A program made the position numbers and the translations under genes. A stretch of 64,000 nucleotides of DNA, from contig NZ_WKRD01000003.1 in the NCBI RefSeq assembly GCF_009680455.1, positions 1 through 64,000 on the forward strand, read 5' to 3'. Origin of the DNA: Lachnospira eligens (GTDB lineage Bacteria; Bacillota; Clostridia; Lachnospirales; Lachnospiraceae). The notes below the pieces were generated by a model. The model had not been told where the DNA came from. It saw only the letters and a program-made list of their open reading frames with translations, and ran no database searches. Positions 24,974 through 34,393 of this stretch are shown piece after piece (positions within the stretch are counted from its first letter, which is position 1; the number at the start of each line of letters is the position of its first letter).

Positions 24974-27811
24974 ATGCTAAGACACAAGAAACATGCATCG
25001 GCCTTTATCGCATTTTTGATGGCTTTTGCACTCATCTTCACTAGTTCTGGTATTGGCTCTCTTACATTTACGAAAGCCGATGATACACAGACGATTTACT
25101 ATAATGGTGAATCAGTTACTCTTTCAGAGCATGCATTATATGTAAATCAGAATTTAGCTTCTTCAAGCGGATATTCATATAAGACACTTCAGGAAGCAGT
25201 AGCTAATGCAATTCCTGGCACAAAGGATAATCCAACAATTATTTATCTTGAGCCGGATGTATATTGGACTGACGATTATACTAAGACAGAAGATCGTGAT
25301 AAGAATGATCTTATAGGTCTTATAATTCCACAGGCTTATATAACACTTGTAGGAATGACTGGTAATCGTGATGATGTAGTAATTGCATCAGACAGAGGAC
25401 AGAATGCAGGAGCTAATGGTAACTTTAACACAATTGGTGTAGGCGACGGATTTCATGCAAAAGACCTTACAATCGGAAATTATTGTAATGTAGATTTAGT
25501 GTATGAAAGAGATACTACTAAGAATCATACTAAGAGACAGGAAGCTGTTACACAGGCACAGGCTGTTACTAAAGTTCCTGGCATTACAGATATGGATGAA
25601 TGGTTCTTTGAAAATTGTAACATTATATCAAGACTTAATCTTTTCTCAAGAGATGACAGACCTAAGCGTTCTCTTATAAAAGATTGTCATCTTGAGTGTA
25701 CAGATGATTCGCTTGGAACCGGTTATATAACGATATTTGAAAATTGTACGTTTAGCCTGTTTTCTAATACTCCTTGTGGTGGAGCATCATTCTATATGCA
25801 GGCATTCTTAGGCTGTGAATTTACAACACAGTTATCAGATAATAAAACAATTACATTATGTAAGAATACAAAACCGTTTGCTTTTATTGACTGTGATTTT
25901 AAGGGCGACATGACTGGTATGGAATGGAAACAGAGTAATTTTTCTGATGATATAAGACAGATTGTTTCTAATAATACTCTTAATGGACAGCCATTGACAA
26001 TCAGTCCTGATTATCCAGATTTATCAGTAACTCCTGATGGAGAGCAGATGAAAGCATTTAAGTATAATGGGGAATATAATATATATAATCTCTTAAATGG
26101 TGTGGGTTATGATGAATGGGATCCGTTAAATCAGAAGGATTATATGCCAACCGGTACATGGAATATCCAGTTTGACTATCCAGGAATTGCTAAGGATGTT
26201 GTTCCGGTACTTCAGGGAAATGTTTCTGATTCACTTCAGGTTACGCCTGTTGTTCTTGGTGGCAATGACAAGACTGTAACATGGAGTACTGAAGACGATA
26301 CGCTTGTTATTGAACCACAGGATGATGGTACTGTAATAGTAAAGGGTGACAACTCAACATTAGACAATAAGAAAGGCTGTCTTGTTGCAACAGTAGCCAA
26401 CGGAATGAAGAAGGTATTACATTTTACAGTTACTCCTAAGATATTTGAGGCACCTGTATTATCAGAAAAACCTGTTTTATCAGCACCTGAGAATGGAATG
26501 ATTAATGTAACATATGCATTTACAGATAATAGTGAAGCAGCAGACGAAAGTATAATTAACTGGTATCGTGCTACAGACAAAGAAGGAACAGATAAAGTCC
26601 TCGTTGCACAGACAACATATGTAGATAGTGATGCTAAGCCATACTCTTCATATGTACTCCGCTTAGATGATGTTAATCATTATATTATCTGTGAAGTTAT
26701 ACCAAAGCGTTCGAATTCAGTAGAAGGCAGTTCAGTATTTACTGCAGCTTCTGAACTTATCAAGTCAGCATATGTAGCAGATGAACAGAAACAGTCATAT
26801 AATGTTGATCTTGAGCATCTTGCATATATTGAAGCTGAGAATGATACAGAAGAGAATAATTATGAATGGAAAAACACACTTGAAGCTGGTAATTGGTATG
26901 GAGGATTCTATCTGCCTGCTGAATACAGAGAAGGTGGAGAGTGGAGTGACAAAGCATATAAGCCTGTTTCAGGTGAGCTTCCATATACATATGCACAGGG
27001 AGCATCAGGCGCATCAGGAACTACGGGACTTCAGACAACTACACAGGGTGCAAGACTTGTATATGTTGATGATACTGCACGAAAAGATATGTCAATGACA
27101 TTGACTCTTTCTCCTCATAAAACAGGAGCACAGGGCTTCGGTAGTGCTAAACAGTTCATAGATATCTATTTCAAATATGATGCAAAAACAATGACTGGTT
27201 ATGGCTTAAGAATTGCCAGAGTACCATCTATAAGTGATCCGGTTCTAAGTAGTTTTGCAGCTAAGTCATGTACATTTACATTGATGGAATATAAGAATGG
27301 AGTTGCAATTCCGCTTGAGGATTCAGTCATATCAACAGCATTTCTTCCAGGATGCACAATTAAGCTTGATGTGACTGGCAATACATTTACAGCAGATGTT
27401 ACAACAACATCATCTCAGGACTCAGCAAGCAATATCATGCCTCATGAGGTACATTTAAGCCATGTATTTGAGAATGAAGTAAACAGTTACAGTGGAATAG
27501 GATTCCAGCATACAGGTACATCTGGTGCAGGAAAGTCTGGTAACAGAGTTACTATTCATTCTGTAAGCGTAGATTACAAGGGTGTAACAGGAGAAGTTAT
27601 TGATGTACCAGATAATGACATTAATAATGGCAATGATGATATTAATAAAGACACAGATGACAGAGAAGATGTTCCAGATAGTTCAGTTGATGTAGTGCCA
27701 ACAGGAGATTCATCTGATATGAGAATTCTTATTATGTTAATGGCAGTATCCGGATTAGCGATTGGAATGACTGTTGCAAAATCAAAAAATTCTCTAAAAG
27801 CATTTAAGTAA
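24974..27811 (+). CDS. Secreted pectinesterase-like surface protein
   Basis: A 945-residue exported protein. A lysine/histidine start followed by FIAFLMAFALIFTSSGIG is a signal peptide. Residues about 40-390 look like a right-handed beta-helix of the pectin lyase/pectinesterase type (YKTLQEAVANAIPG, LVGMTGNRDDVVIASD, then stacked FENCNI, KDCHLECTDDS, FENCTFSL, FLGCEF rungs). An Ig-like region follows near 415-480, then Ig/jelly-roll-like domains. The C-terminus has VPTGDSSD, a hydrophobic helix and a KSKNSLKAFK tail, a sortase-type layout with a non-canonical motif. It would act on pectin at the cell surface. Catalytic residues could not be confirmed by eye. Confidence 0.78.
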   Translation: MLRHKKHASAFIAFLMAFALIFTSSGIGSLTFTKADDTQTIYYNGESVTLSEHALYVNQNLASSSGYSYKTLQEAVANAIPGTKDNPTIIYLEPDVYWTDDYTKTEDRDKNDLIGLIIPQAYITLVGMTGNRDDVVIASDRGQNAGANGNFNTIGVGDGFHAKDLTIGNYCNVDLVYERDTTKNHTKRQEAVTQAQAVTKVPGITDMDEWFFENCNIISRLNLFSRDDRPKRSLIKDCHLECTDDSLGTGYITIFENCTFSLFSNTPCGGASFYMQAFLGCEFTTQLSDNKTITLCKNTKPFAFIDCDFKGDMTGMEWKQSNFSDDIRQIVSNNTLNGQPLTISPDYPDLSVTPDGEQMKAFKYNGEYNIYNLLNGVGYDEWDPLNQKDYMPTGTWNIQFDYPGIAKDVVPVLQGNVSDSLQVTPVVLGGNDKTVTWSTEDDTLVIEPQDDGTVIVKGDNSTLDNKKGCLVATVANGMKKVLHFTVTPKIFEAPVLSEKPVLSAPENGMINVTYAFTDNSEAADESIINWYRATDKEGTDKVLVAQTTYVDSDAKPYSSYVLRLDDVNHYIICEVIPKRSNSVEGSSVFTAASELIKSAYVADEQKQSYNVDLEHLAYIEAENDTEENNYEWKNTLEAGNWYGGFYLPAEYREGGEWSDKAYKPVSGELPYTYAQGASGASGTTGLQTTTQGARLVYVDDTARKDMSMTLTLSPHKTGAQGFGSAKQFIDIYFKYDAKTMTGYGLRIARVPSISDPVLSSFAAKSCTFTLMEYKNGVAIPLEDSVISTAFLPGCTIKLDVTGNTFTADVTTTSSQDSASNIMPHEVHLSHVFENEVNSYSGIGFQHTGTSGAGKSGNRVTIHSVSVDYKGVTGEVIDVPDNDINNGNDDINKDTDDREDVPDSSVDVVPTGDSSDMRILIMLMAVSGLAIGMTVAKSKNSLKAFK

Positions 27812-27847
27812 CACAAAACTTGATATGATTTAGAATAAAATAATCAG

Positions 27848-27893
27848 CCCCGCCTGCTATATATCATATGTGGTATATTGCAGACGGGGTTTT
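27848..27893 (+). terminator. Terminator after the pectinesterase-like gene
   Basis: CCCCGCCTGC (27,848-27,857) pairs with GCAGACGGGG (27,880-27,889) apart from one mismatch, around an AT-rich loop that can itself pair, and is followed by TTTT. Confidence 0.8.
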
Positions 27894-27953
27894 AATATGG
27901 GTAAAATTCTGTTAAACTGTAGGAAAGTATGTTGTGAAAGGCGGGATAATAAT

Positions 27954-28514
27954 ATGTCAATACCAGCACATGAAGCAAAGTCAAGATTAATAGAGGGTAA
28001 TAAAAGATTTATTAATGCTACAAGCAATCCAGGAGATGTTTCGCTGGAAAGGCGCGTGGATACATTAAAGAATGGTCAGCATCCATATGCGATTGTTCTG
28101 TGCTGTTCGGATTCCAGACAGGTACCGGAAGCAATATTCTCAGCGGGAATAGGGGAACTTTTTGTTATCCGCGTGGCAGGAAATGTAGTGGATTCGCATC
28201 AGCTTGGAAGTATTGAATATGCAGCAGACCATCTTGACTGTAAGCTGGTGGTTGTACTTGGACATAACCATTGCGGTGCAGTTGAGGCGGCAATAAAGCA
28301 TGACCCCGACGGACATATCAAGTATATAACTGACGACATAAGGGAAGCTATTAAGGAAGAGAAAGACGAGTATATTGCAACATGTCTTAATGTAAAGCAT
28401 AGTGTTAAGGTGATAGAGGATAATACAGATATGAAGCTGCTTGAGGAAAAGGGGCTTGAGGTTATCGGGGCTGTGTACCATCTTGAGGATGGACATGTGG
28501 AGTTTTTGGAGTAA
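27954..28514 (+). CDS. Beta-class carbonic anhydrase
   Basis: A 186-residue zinc enzyme that interconverts CO2 and bicarbonate. The zinc ligands and dyad are visible: CCSDSRQVPE (Cys and the Asp-Arg pair) and GHNHCGAVEAA (His and Cys). The start at 27,954 is chosen because GAAAGGCGGG lies upstream and the protein then begins with the usual N-terminal helix; the frame is open further upstream but runs into the terminator of the previous gene. It is followed after three bases by a metallo-hydrolase gene, so the two are co-transcribed. Confidence 0.93.
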   Translation: MSIPAHEAKSRLIEGNKRFINATSNPGDVSLERRVDTLKNGQHPYAIVLCCSDSRQVPEAIFSAGIGELFVIRVAGNVVDSHQLGSIEYAADHLDCKLVVVLGHNHCGAVEAAIKHDPDGHIKYITDDIREAIKEEKDEYIATCLNVKHSVKVIEDNTDMKLLEEKGLEVIGAVYHLEDGHVEFLE

Positions 28515-28517
28515 AGA

Positions 28518-29141
28518 ATGGATGAATGTAGAGTCGTTGCAATTAATAATTTAATATCGTATATATCCCCGACAGAGAATCCATTGTCAGCTAACGTCGT
28601 GATGATTCAGGGAAAGGATGCATTATGGTTGTATGATGTTGGTAATCATCCAGACATTCTTGCGATAGTAGACACATATAGCAATGGAAGAAAAGTTAAT
28701 GCTATCTTGTCACATTTTCACGAGGATCATATCGGTAATCTTCCGGGTATGGGCGTTGATGAGGTGTATCAGGGAAAGTATACCCATAGACACACTGGCA
28801 TGGGAACAGTCGTAGAAGATGACATTTATATTCAGGACGGAGATGTGTCACTTCACATATTTCCACTGCCGTCAAGCCATGCAAAGGGCTGTGTTGCGTT
28901 GGAAGTCAACGAAGATTGGTGCTTTCTTGGAGACGCACTATATGCCATGCAGAAATGCGGACATAACCTGTATAATGCAGGTGTGCTAAAGGAAGAAATT
29001 GCCGTATTGGAAAATGTTAAAGCAAAGCATTTCATGTTGAGTCACAGGACACCTTTTGAGACACCGAAGGAGATAATTATGAGGTGGCTTGGGGATATAT
29101 ATGACAGGAGAGTTAAAGGGGAAGTGTATATTGAGGGGTAG
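28518..29141 (+). CDS. Metallo-beta-lactamase-fold hydrolase
   Basis: A 207-residue MBL-fold protein with the zinc motif SHFHEDHIGN (HxHxDH), a later LPSSHAKGC histidine, GDALY (bridging aspartate) and FMLSHRTPFETP. The set gives a binuclear site. It lies three bases after carbonic anhydrase. The substrate is not evident; family members include glyoxalases, lactonases and RNases, but its short length argues against the RNase J type. A terminator follows. Confidence 0.85.
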   Translation: MDECRVVAINNLISYISPTENPLSANVVMIQGKDALWLYDVGNHPDILAIVDTYSNGRKVNAILSHFHEDHIGNLPGMGVDEVYQGKYTHRHTGMGTVVEDDIYIQDGDVSLHIFPLPSSHAKGCVALEVNEDWCFLGDALYAMQKCGHNLYNAGVLKEEIAVLENVKAKHFMLSHRTPFETPKEIIMRWLGDIYDRRVKGEVYIEG

Positions 29142-29196
29142 GAATCAGCACTAATCAGAAATAGGTAGAACCATCAGGTATAATATGAATATATTT

Positions 29197-29235
29197 GAGC
29201 CGGTATAAGTACATGTTACTTTACCGGCTCTTTTT
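29197..29235 (+). terminator. Terminator after the MBL-fold gene
   Basis: GAGCCGGTA (29,197-29,205) pairs with TACCGGCTC (29,222-29,230), with further pairing inside (AAGTA/TACTT), followed by five T. It separates the chromosome-like genes from the accessory island. Confidence 0.88.
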
Positions 29236-29280
29236 GATTGGAATTTTTCTGATGAAATTTTGTTATAACTCGAATAAGGT

Positions 29281-29310
29281 GGAAAAAGCCTACTTTTTCA
29301 ATATTATAAT
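29281..29310 (+). promoter_or_regulatory. Island promoter element, copy A
   Basis: GGAAAAAGCCTAC at 29,281-29,293 is followed after 11 bases by TATAAT (29,305-29,310). The same arrangement occurs at 35,071 and 37,529 (consensus GRAAAAANCCKAC-N11-TATAAT). There is no canonical -35, so an activator probably binds the shared element. An ATG at 29,316 opens a 25-codon frame to 29,393 without a ribosome binding site; it may be a leaderless peptide or chance. The Xre gene begins at 29,435. Confidence 0.6.
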
Positions 29311-29434
29311 TAATAATGAGCGAGAGAGTTGTGAAAATCACACTGACAGTTGAGCTCTATAAGTATCTGAAAATGTCGGGAAAGCATAAATAATTATATA
29401 ATGGTTAAGTATACGATAATAGGAAAAAACAGGC

Positions 29435-29806
29435 ATGAATACAGAAAAGATAGGAATTAATATTTCAAAATTAAGAACGGAACGAGGTATTACACAAGAA
29501 CAGCTTGGGAGGGATATTGGGCTTACGGCTTCAGCAATTTCTAATATAGAGTGTGGGAGGAGTGTGCCGTCAGTAGATACTTTATGCAGATTTTCAGAAT
29601 TGTTTGGAGTTAAGGTGGATTCGATTATATCAGACAGTTCAGAATCTGATCTGAGCAGGCTTGAGATGGAGGAAAAACTTGTTACCGTTGACAGATATTT
29701 ATCAGAAATAAATGAGATGTCTGCTAATTACAGCATAGGTCATAGAAATTATGAGATTAGCAAGAAAGGGGGCGAAATAGTTTATAAGGCATCATCTAAA
29801 GATTAA
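29435..29806 (+). CDS. Xre-family regulator
   Basis: A 123-residue protein with an N-terminal helix-turn-helix (about residues 7-60: LRTERGITQEQLGRDIGLTASAISNIECG) and a C-terminal helical tail (EEKLVTVDRYLSEINEMS). It is the first recognisable gene after island promoter A and is followed closely by a membrane-protein gene. It probably regulates this group of surface and membrane proteins. The ribosome binding site is weak (AGGAAAAAACAGGC). Confidence 0.85.
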   Translation: MNTEKIGINISKLRTERGITQEQLGRDIGLTASAISNIECGRSVPSVDTLCRFSELFGVKVDSIISDSSESDLSRLEMEEKLVTVDRYLSEINEMSANYSIGHRNYEISKKGGEIVYKASSKD

Positions 29807-29840
29807 ATGAAATTATAAGTTAAGTATGAGGAGGAACAAA

Positions 29841-30683
29841 ATGCGAAGATTTATAAATTGGATAGCAGATTTAATTGATGATTATTTAAATGCATTTGTT
29901 GAGAAACCATTAGAAACATTGTCGAAAACAATATCATGGGTGTTTGGTATCGTAATAGGTGTAATGTCAATTGTGGCGTATATCATGTTTATAGCTGAGG
30001 GAGGATATCCAAAGGCAATAGCAGCAATAAAGAATTCAGAAACTGGATTTTTTGATGGAGTTGGAGCAAGCTTTTCTAAAGGAACAGTACATATAATTGC
30101 TAATAATGGAGTGCATAAGGCACTTGGAATTATACTGATAGTTCAGATTGTAATAGCATTATTAATGCTTGTGTTTGAAGGAAAGATATGGAAATGGATT
30201 CTTGCCATAATTGATTTTATATTGATGGGGGTTTCAGGAACATGGCTGCTTGTCAAATATAATCAGTATAAGAAGATAGAAAAAATGTACTATGAACAGG
30301 CAGACAATGAACTGATTGACTGGGATTATGCCGGCAGGATGGTTGATAACTGGGTAAACAGCATCAGGGATAATCTTAAGATATTCCTGATAATTGCAGG
30401 CGTTGCAATAGTATTGTTTATAGTAGTTCTAATGATAAGCAATGGAAGATATGCTGTCTTTTCATTTGCAATAAGTGCCTTGATTACATGCGCAGCTATG
30501 CCATTGGCAATTCTAATACTGGAAAATATTATTGGATTGGCAATTGGACTTGTGACAATTATTGTAATAGGAATAATTCTTCTCATAATATGTTCATTTG
30601 CTGACGGTGGTTCAGATTCATCAGTAGCTACTGAAGCATTTGACAGAGCGGGAAACTTTATTGGCTGGTTTCATAGAAAATAA
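29841..30683 (+). CDS. Multi-pass membrane protein of unknown function
   Basis: A 280-residue protein with about six hydrophobic segments: ISWVFGIVIGVMSIVAYIMF, ALGIILIVQIVIALLMLVF, WILAIIDFILMGVSGTWLL, IFLIIAGVAIVLFIVVLMI, VFSFAISALITCAAMPLAIL and IGLVTIIVIGIILLIICSF. The N-terminal amphipathic stretch is MRRFINWIADLIDDYLNAF. GAGGAGG precedes the ATG at 29,841. It sits between the Xre regulator and a large exported protein. I do not recognise a family. Confidence 0.7.
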   Translation: MRRFINWIADLIDDYLNAFVEKPLETLSKTISWVFGIVIGVMSIVAYIMFIAEGGYPKAIAAIKNSETGFFDGVGASFSKGTVHIIANNGVHKALGIILIVQIVIALLMLVFEGKIWKWILAIIDFILMGVSGTWLLVKYNQYKKIEKMYYEQADNELIDWDYAGRMVDNWVNSIRDNLKIFLIIAGVAIVLFIVVLMISNGRYAVFSFAISALITCAAMPLAILILENIIGLAIGLVTIIVIGIILLIICSFADGGSDSSVATEAFDRAGNFIGWFHRK

Positions 30684-30708
30684 TGCATAAAACATAAGGG
30701 GATACATT

Positions 30709-33021
30709 GTGAAGAAGAAAATTATAATTGGAGTATCAGCAGCGGTAATAGTTATTGCGGCAATAGCTGCAGGCGTTATAATGGGTGTTTCATCTAAGAA
30801 GAAAAGCAGTAATGATATAAATGTTTCGTGTAAGGCAGTAGTGATTAAAAATGATGATATAACATGCTATGACTGGCTTAAGAAGTTATGCAACAAGACG
30901 GGCATTGAAGCAGAGGATTACAGAAAAGCGGCTAAGGAAAATGGTTATATTACAGATAGCGATGAATTTAGTAATGATGACATAGCTTCTGGTGGATTTA
31001 TGGCACTCACTTCAATGCGCGCGATGGGCGAAGGCAAAATGCAGATATATCTTGGCACTGATGATGAAATATCAGACAATACCAACATAGAACTTGCAAT
31101 TGATAAAGACCTGATAGCAGAAGATTCGCTTGATAAGGGGTTTTCAGATAAAGAGGCTGATGCTATTCTTGATAAATTTAATGATTTGTATTATGGAGAA
31201 TTCTGGCCTGATAATATTGAAAATGTTTCTTATAAGGAAAATATATCAAAGCTCGAATATTTTGACATTAAAGATTATAAGGAAGATGACAATATTATAA
31301 CTTTAGATGACAGTGCAGCCAGAAATCTCAAAAAGGGTGACACATTTGTATTCGATTATAAGGGCGACATGGTTTCAAAGAAAATCGGTGAGGATATGGG
31401 TAATGGCACATTTTCACTGGAAGACCCAGAGATTGAAGATGTCTTTGATACTCTGATAGTTTCAGATTCGGCAAGCATAGGTATTGACGATATTATTAGT
31501 TATTATGGACTTGATAATGTGGAGGTGTCAGCGGGAAATCCAGTAACTACGATGGCAGCAGATGTGTCTGGCAATATTCATTCCAAGGGATTTGCAATAG
31601 AGGCAGAGGTAAATGATGATAATGAACTTGAAGTTACATTGACAGATAATGACACACATACAAAGTACAAGCTTCCTGTTAAGCAGAAGCTTAATAAAAA
31701 ATGTGAGAATTTCTCTATAAAATGGGATGTTAATAATATAAATGTAGGCGCACAGGTTAAATACACACTTAAGAACGGATTAAAATATGCCTCTGTCGGT
31801 GTTGATATTGATTCAGAGATTTCAGGAAAAATCGGAGTTGAAGGGAATTTTTCAGACGGAATCTTTTTATGTCAGACACCTGCACCGATTGGTAATCATC
31901 TTGTTGCAGTAAATGTAGCATTATATATTGTTCCAACAATAGATGGTTCAATTACTCTTAAAGTTGAAGTACCGTTTCATGCCGGAGTGTCATATGAAAA
32001 AGGCAAAGGCGTGAATGGAACAATGGGGCTTCGCTCGTCTATGCAGACATCAATTGAGGCAGAAGGAAAAATGGGCTTATATTTCAGGACAGCGCCAATG
32101 CTTGTGACAATGAAATCCATACCGCTGTTAGACGCAGAACTTGATATGGGTGCAGAAGCGGATGCAAAACGAACAGGCAGACCAAATGGACAGATATGTT
32201 CTGATGTTAATATCAACTTCCCTGTTTTTAAGCTTGGAGCTGGCAATGAGAGTGTCAAATATAAGAATAAGAAGTCACTTCTTTGCACAATGAATATAAG
32301 TAAGGATTGTGAATTTGCATCATTTGCAAAAAGTAAATCACTTCATTATGAAATACTTGCTGATGGCACGAAACAGTTTGTGGATGAATGTACATATAAT
32401 GAGCAGTCAGAAAATGATAAGCCAAAGGAAAGTGAGGCAAGTACAGAAGCACCAACACAGGAGCAGACGACGCAGAAAACTAATGCAAACCAGACAGGCT
32501 CACTTCATACATATAAGACGAGAATGGCGGAATATTTTCCAGAGCAGACAACATTTTATTTTGACTATCCGGATAATTGGACTGTGGTATCAGAGCGGGT
32601 TAATGCGAATACAGAATTTGTTATAATTCAAAATGATAATGGAGTTCAGATTGAATATAGTGCAAAAGATAATAAATCAGGAATAGATTATGGTGGTAGT
32701 ACTGTATTAGAAGCTAAAAATGATGTTGTATCAAAGCCAAGGTATAATTCTGGTGAAGAATTGGTAATAGTTAAGACAAAGGATTATAAAGAATATTCAA
32801 GAACTTCACCTGATGTAAGGGAATATGATGATGGCCCAGAAAGATATGCATTGATGCCAGCTTCTACATATTTTGCAGGGTGTAGCACGGGAATTTATAG
32901 AGGCTGTTATTTTGAAACACCTAAAGAAACAATGTTCTATTCAATACCAAGTAAAAAATTAACAGATAAAGACAGGGAGGAAATAATTGCAATATTAGAG
33001 TCATTTAGAGATACTCCTTAA
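30709..33021 (+). CDS. Large exported or membrane-anchored protein
   Basis: A 770-residue protein beginning with GTG. The N-terminus KKKIIIGVSAAVIVIAAIAAGVIMG is a signal anchor. The exterior is rich in Asp, Asn and Ser with beta-strand patterning. A Thr/Glu/Ser-rich linker (about 590-625; SEASTEAPTQEQTTQ) leads to a final ~140-residue domain (YFDYPDNWTVVSERVN ... REEIIAILESF) resembling the PsbP/photosystem-like fold found in bacterial lipoproteins. AAGGGGATACATT precedes the start. It lies 25 bases after the membrane gene and appears co-transcribed. Function unknown. Confidence 0.7.
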   Translation: MKKKIIIGVSAAVIVIAAIAAGVIMGVSSKKKSSNDINVSCKAVVIKNDDITCYDWLKKLCNKTGIEAEDYRKAAKENGYITDSDEFSNDDIASGGFMALTSMRAMGEGKMQIYLGTDDEISDNTNIELAIDKDLIAEDSLDKGFSDKEADAILDKFNDLYYGEFWPDNIENVSYKENISKLEYFDIKDYKEDDNIITLDDSAARNLKKGDTFVFDYKGDMVSKKIGEDMGNGTFSLEDPEIEDVFDTLIVSDSASIGIDDIISYYGLDNVEVSAGNPVTTMAADVSGNIHSKGFAIEAEVNDDNELEVTLTDNDTHTKYKLPVKQKLNKKCENFSIKWDVNNINVGAQVKYTLKNGLKYASVGVDIDSEISGKIGVEGNFSDGIFLCQTPAPIGNHLVAVNVALYIVPTIDGSITLKVEVPFHAGVSYEKGKGVNGTMGLRSSMQTSIEAEGKMGLYFRTAPMLVTMKSIPLLDAELDMGAEADAKRTGRPNGQICSDVNINFPVFKLGAGNESVKYKNKKSLLCTMNISKDCEFASFAKSKSLHYEILADGTKQFVDECTYNEQSENDKPKESEASTEAPTQEQTTQKTNANQTGSLHTYKTRMAEYFPEQTTFYFDYPDNWTVVSERVNANTEFVIIQNDNGVQIEYSAKDNKSGIDYGGSTVLEAKNDVVSKPRYNSGEELVIVKTKDYKEYSRTSPDVREYDDGPERYALMPASTYFAGCSTGIYRGCYFETPKETMFYSIPSKKLTDKDREEIIAILESFRDTP

Positions 33022-33097
33022 AGACAATTTGTGATATAATCAACCTATATTATCAGGTCGTGAAAACTAAAGAAAAAGACTTGAGGGAAGGGGGATT

Positions 33098-34354
33098 ATG
33101 AACGAATTTAATGCCAACAGACAGGTGTATTCTGATTCGATAAGGGGAACATATGTAATATTTCCTTTAAAGTATGAAAGTAGTCTTAATCTTACAGAGC
33201 TTACTATTGATGGAGCAGAAAATGCGGATTTTTCATCATATGATATGTCAGATATTCTTGCCAGAAGATGTAGGAAAGAAAATGGTTTTGTCAGAAGATA
33301 CATTTTAAATTCATGCATTGATGATGTACATTTTTCAGATGGTAAAATATTGGCAGTTAATGAGAGCCAGTTATATGTATTTAATAACAGAATAGCATTT
33401 TTCACGGTGCTTGTTACATATGACAATGCTGACGCGGATTACATTGATAAGCTGATTAATCCGGGCTATGTACAGAATTACAACCGCAGTTTTGAAGAAA
33501 ATGTAATTAAAGCTGTAAGTAATATTTCAATAGGCGGGGTCAGTAATATATTCAGATTGTATGTTGATGATATGAAACTGGCGGTGAAGGAGACATATCT
33601 TTTTAATGTGGCACTTGTAAACAGGCGTTTTAATGAGTTGGAAACTATTGAAAGAATTACATTTAACGAACATAAATTAATAGACATTTCGCGTGATTTT
33701 TCGGATCCTTCAGAAAAGGATATAGCATATACATACGGCGCGAAGGATACTAATATGTGTTCATACAGATGGGGAGCATGCATTACATCACAGTCAATAT
33801 CATATGTGTATGCAACAGATGATATGACAACGGCAAATGTTGCAGAGCAGTCAAGAGATGATGTATTTCTTACAATGCTGGTTTTACACCAGAAAAGTAC
33901 ATGCATGCTGGTTAATGAAGGAATTCAGAATACGCTGATTGACAATAAACGTCAGAGTCTTGAGTATTTCAGAAAAGTGAAAATGCTTAAAAAAGAAGCG
34001 TTGGAATTTCGTGCTTCAGGTACGCTTGCACCATCGCAGGTATCACGCTGGAATAATGTCTGCGAAACATACAGATGTCTGTTAGCCGTTAATGGAATTG
34101 ATGAAGCACTTGAAGAAATCGAGCAGAAGGTTGAACTCATAAGGGACGAACAGGAGAGGAAATCTTCTGACATGCAGAATTATGTGGCAACTGTCATAGC
34201 AGTATTTGGCTTGATTTCGATTGTTGCGTCTGTATTATCAATAGTTGATCTGGTAAATAGCGGTTCGACAGACATAGTAGCAGCTCTTGGAGTTTCGTGC
34301 ATAGGAGTTGTGTTGTTTGTGTTCTCGTGGTTGATTTTGATGTTGAAGAAATAA
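33098..34354 (+). CDS. Cytoplasmic-domain protein with two C-terminal membrane helices
   Basis: A 418-residue protein with a soluble N-terminal ~350 residues, a helical segment (LEEIEQKVELIRDEQERKSSDMQ) and two C-terminal membrane helices (VATVIAVFGLISIVASVLSIV, VAALGVSCIGVVLFVFSWLILML). The topology recalls CorA-type channels, but the GMN motif is absent, so magnesium transport is not claimed. GAGGGAAGGGGG precedes the ATG. A TATAAT-like sequence at about 33,032 may give it its own promoter. No family recognised. Confidence 0.65.
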   Translation: MNEFNANRQVYSDSIRGTYVIFPLKYESSLNLTELTIDGAENADFSSYDMSDILARRCRKENGFVRRYILNSCIDDVHFSDGKILAVNESQLYVFNNRIAFFTVLVTYDNADADYIDKLINPGYVQNYNRSFEENVIKAVSNISIGGVSNIFRLYVDDMKLAVKETYLFNVALVNRRFNELETIERITFNEHKLIDISRDFSDPSEKDIAYTYGAKDTNMCSYRWGACITSQSISYVYATDDMTTANVAEQSRDDVFLTMLVLHQKSTCMLVNEGIQNTLIDNKRQSLEYFRKVKMLKKEALEFRASGTLAPSQVSRWNNVCETYRCLLAVNGIDEALEEIEQKVELIRDEQERKSSDMQNYVATVIAVFGLISIVASVLSIVDLVNSGSTDIVAALGVSCIGVVLFVFSWLILMLKK

Positions 34355-34393
34355 GATAAGAGATTTATTGGTTTTGAAAGGGGTTATATAACA

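Noticed and set aside
29142..29434. A 25-codon leaderless gene at 29,316-29,393
   Set aside because: No ribosome binding site and no homologous frame behind the other promoter copies; mentioned only within the promoter entry.
33098..34354. CorA magnesium channel
   Set aside because: The two C-terminal helices suggest the topology, but the GMN selectivity motif is missing.
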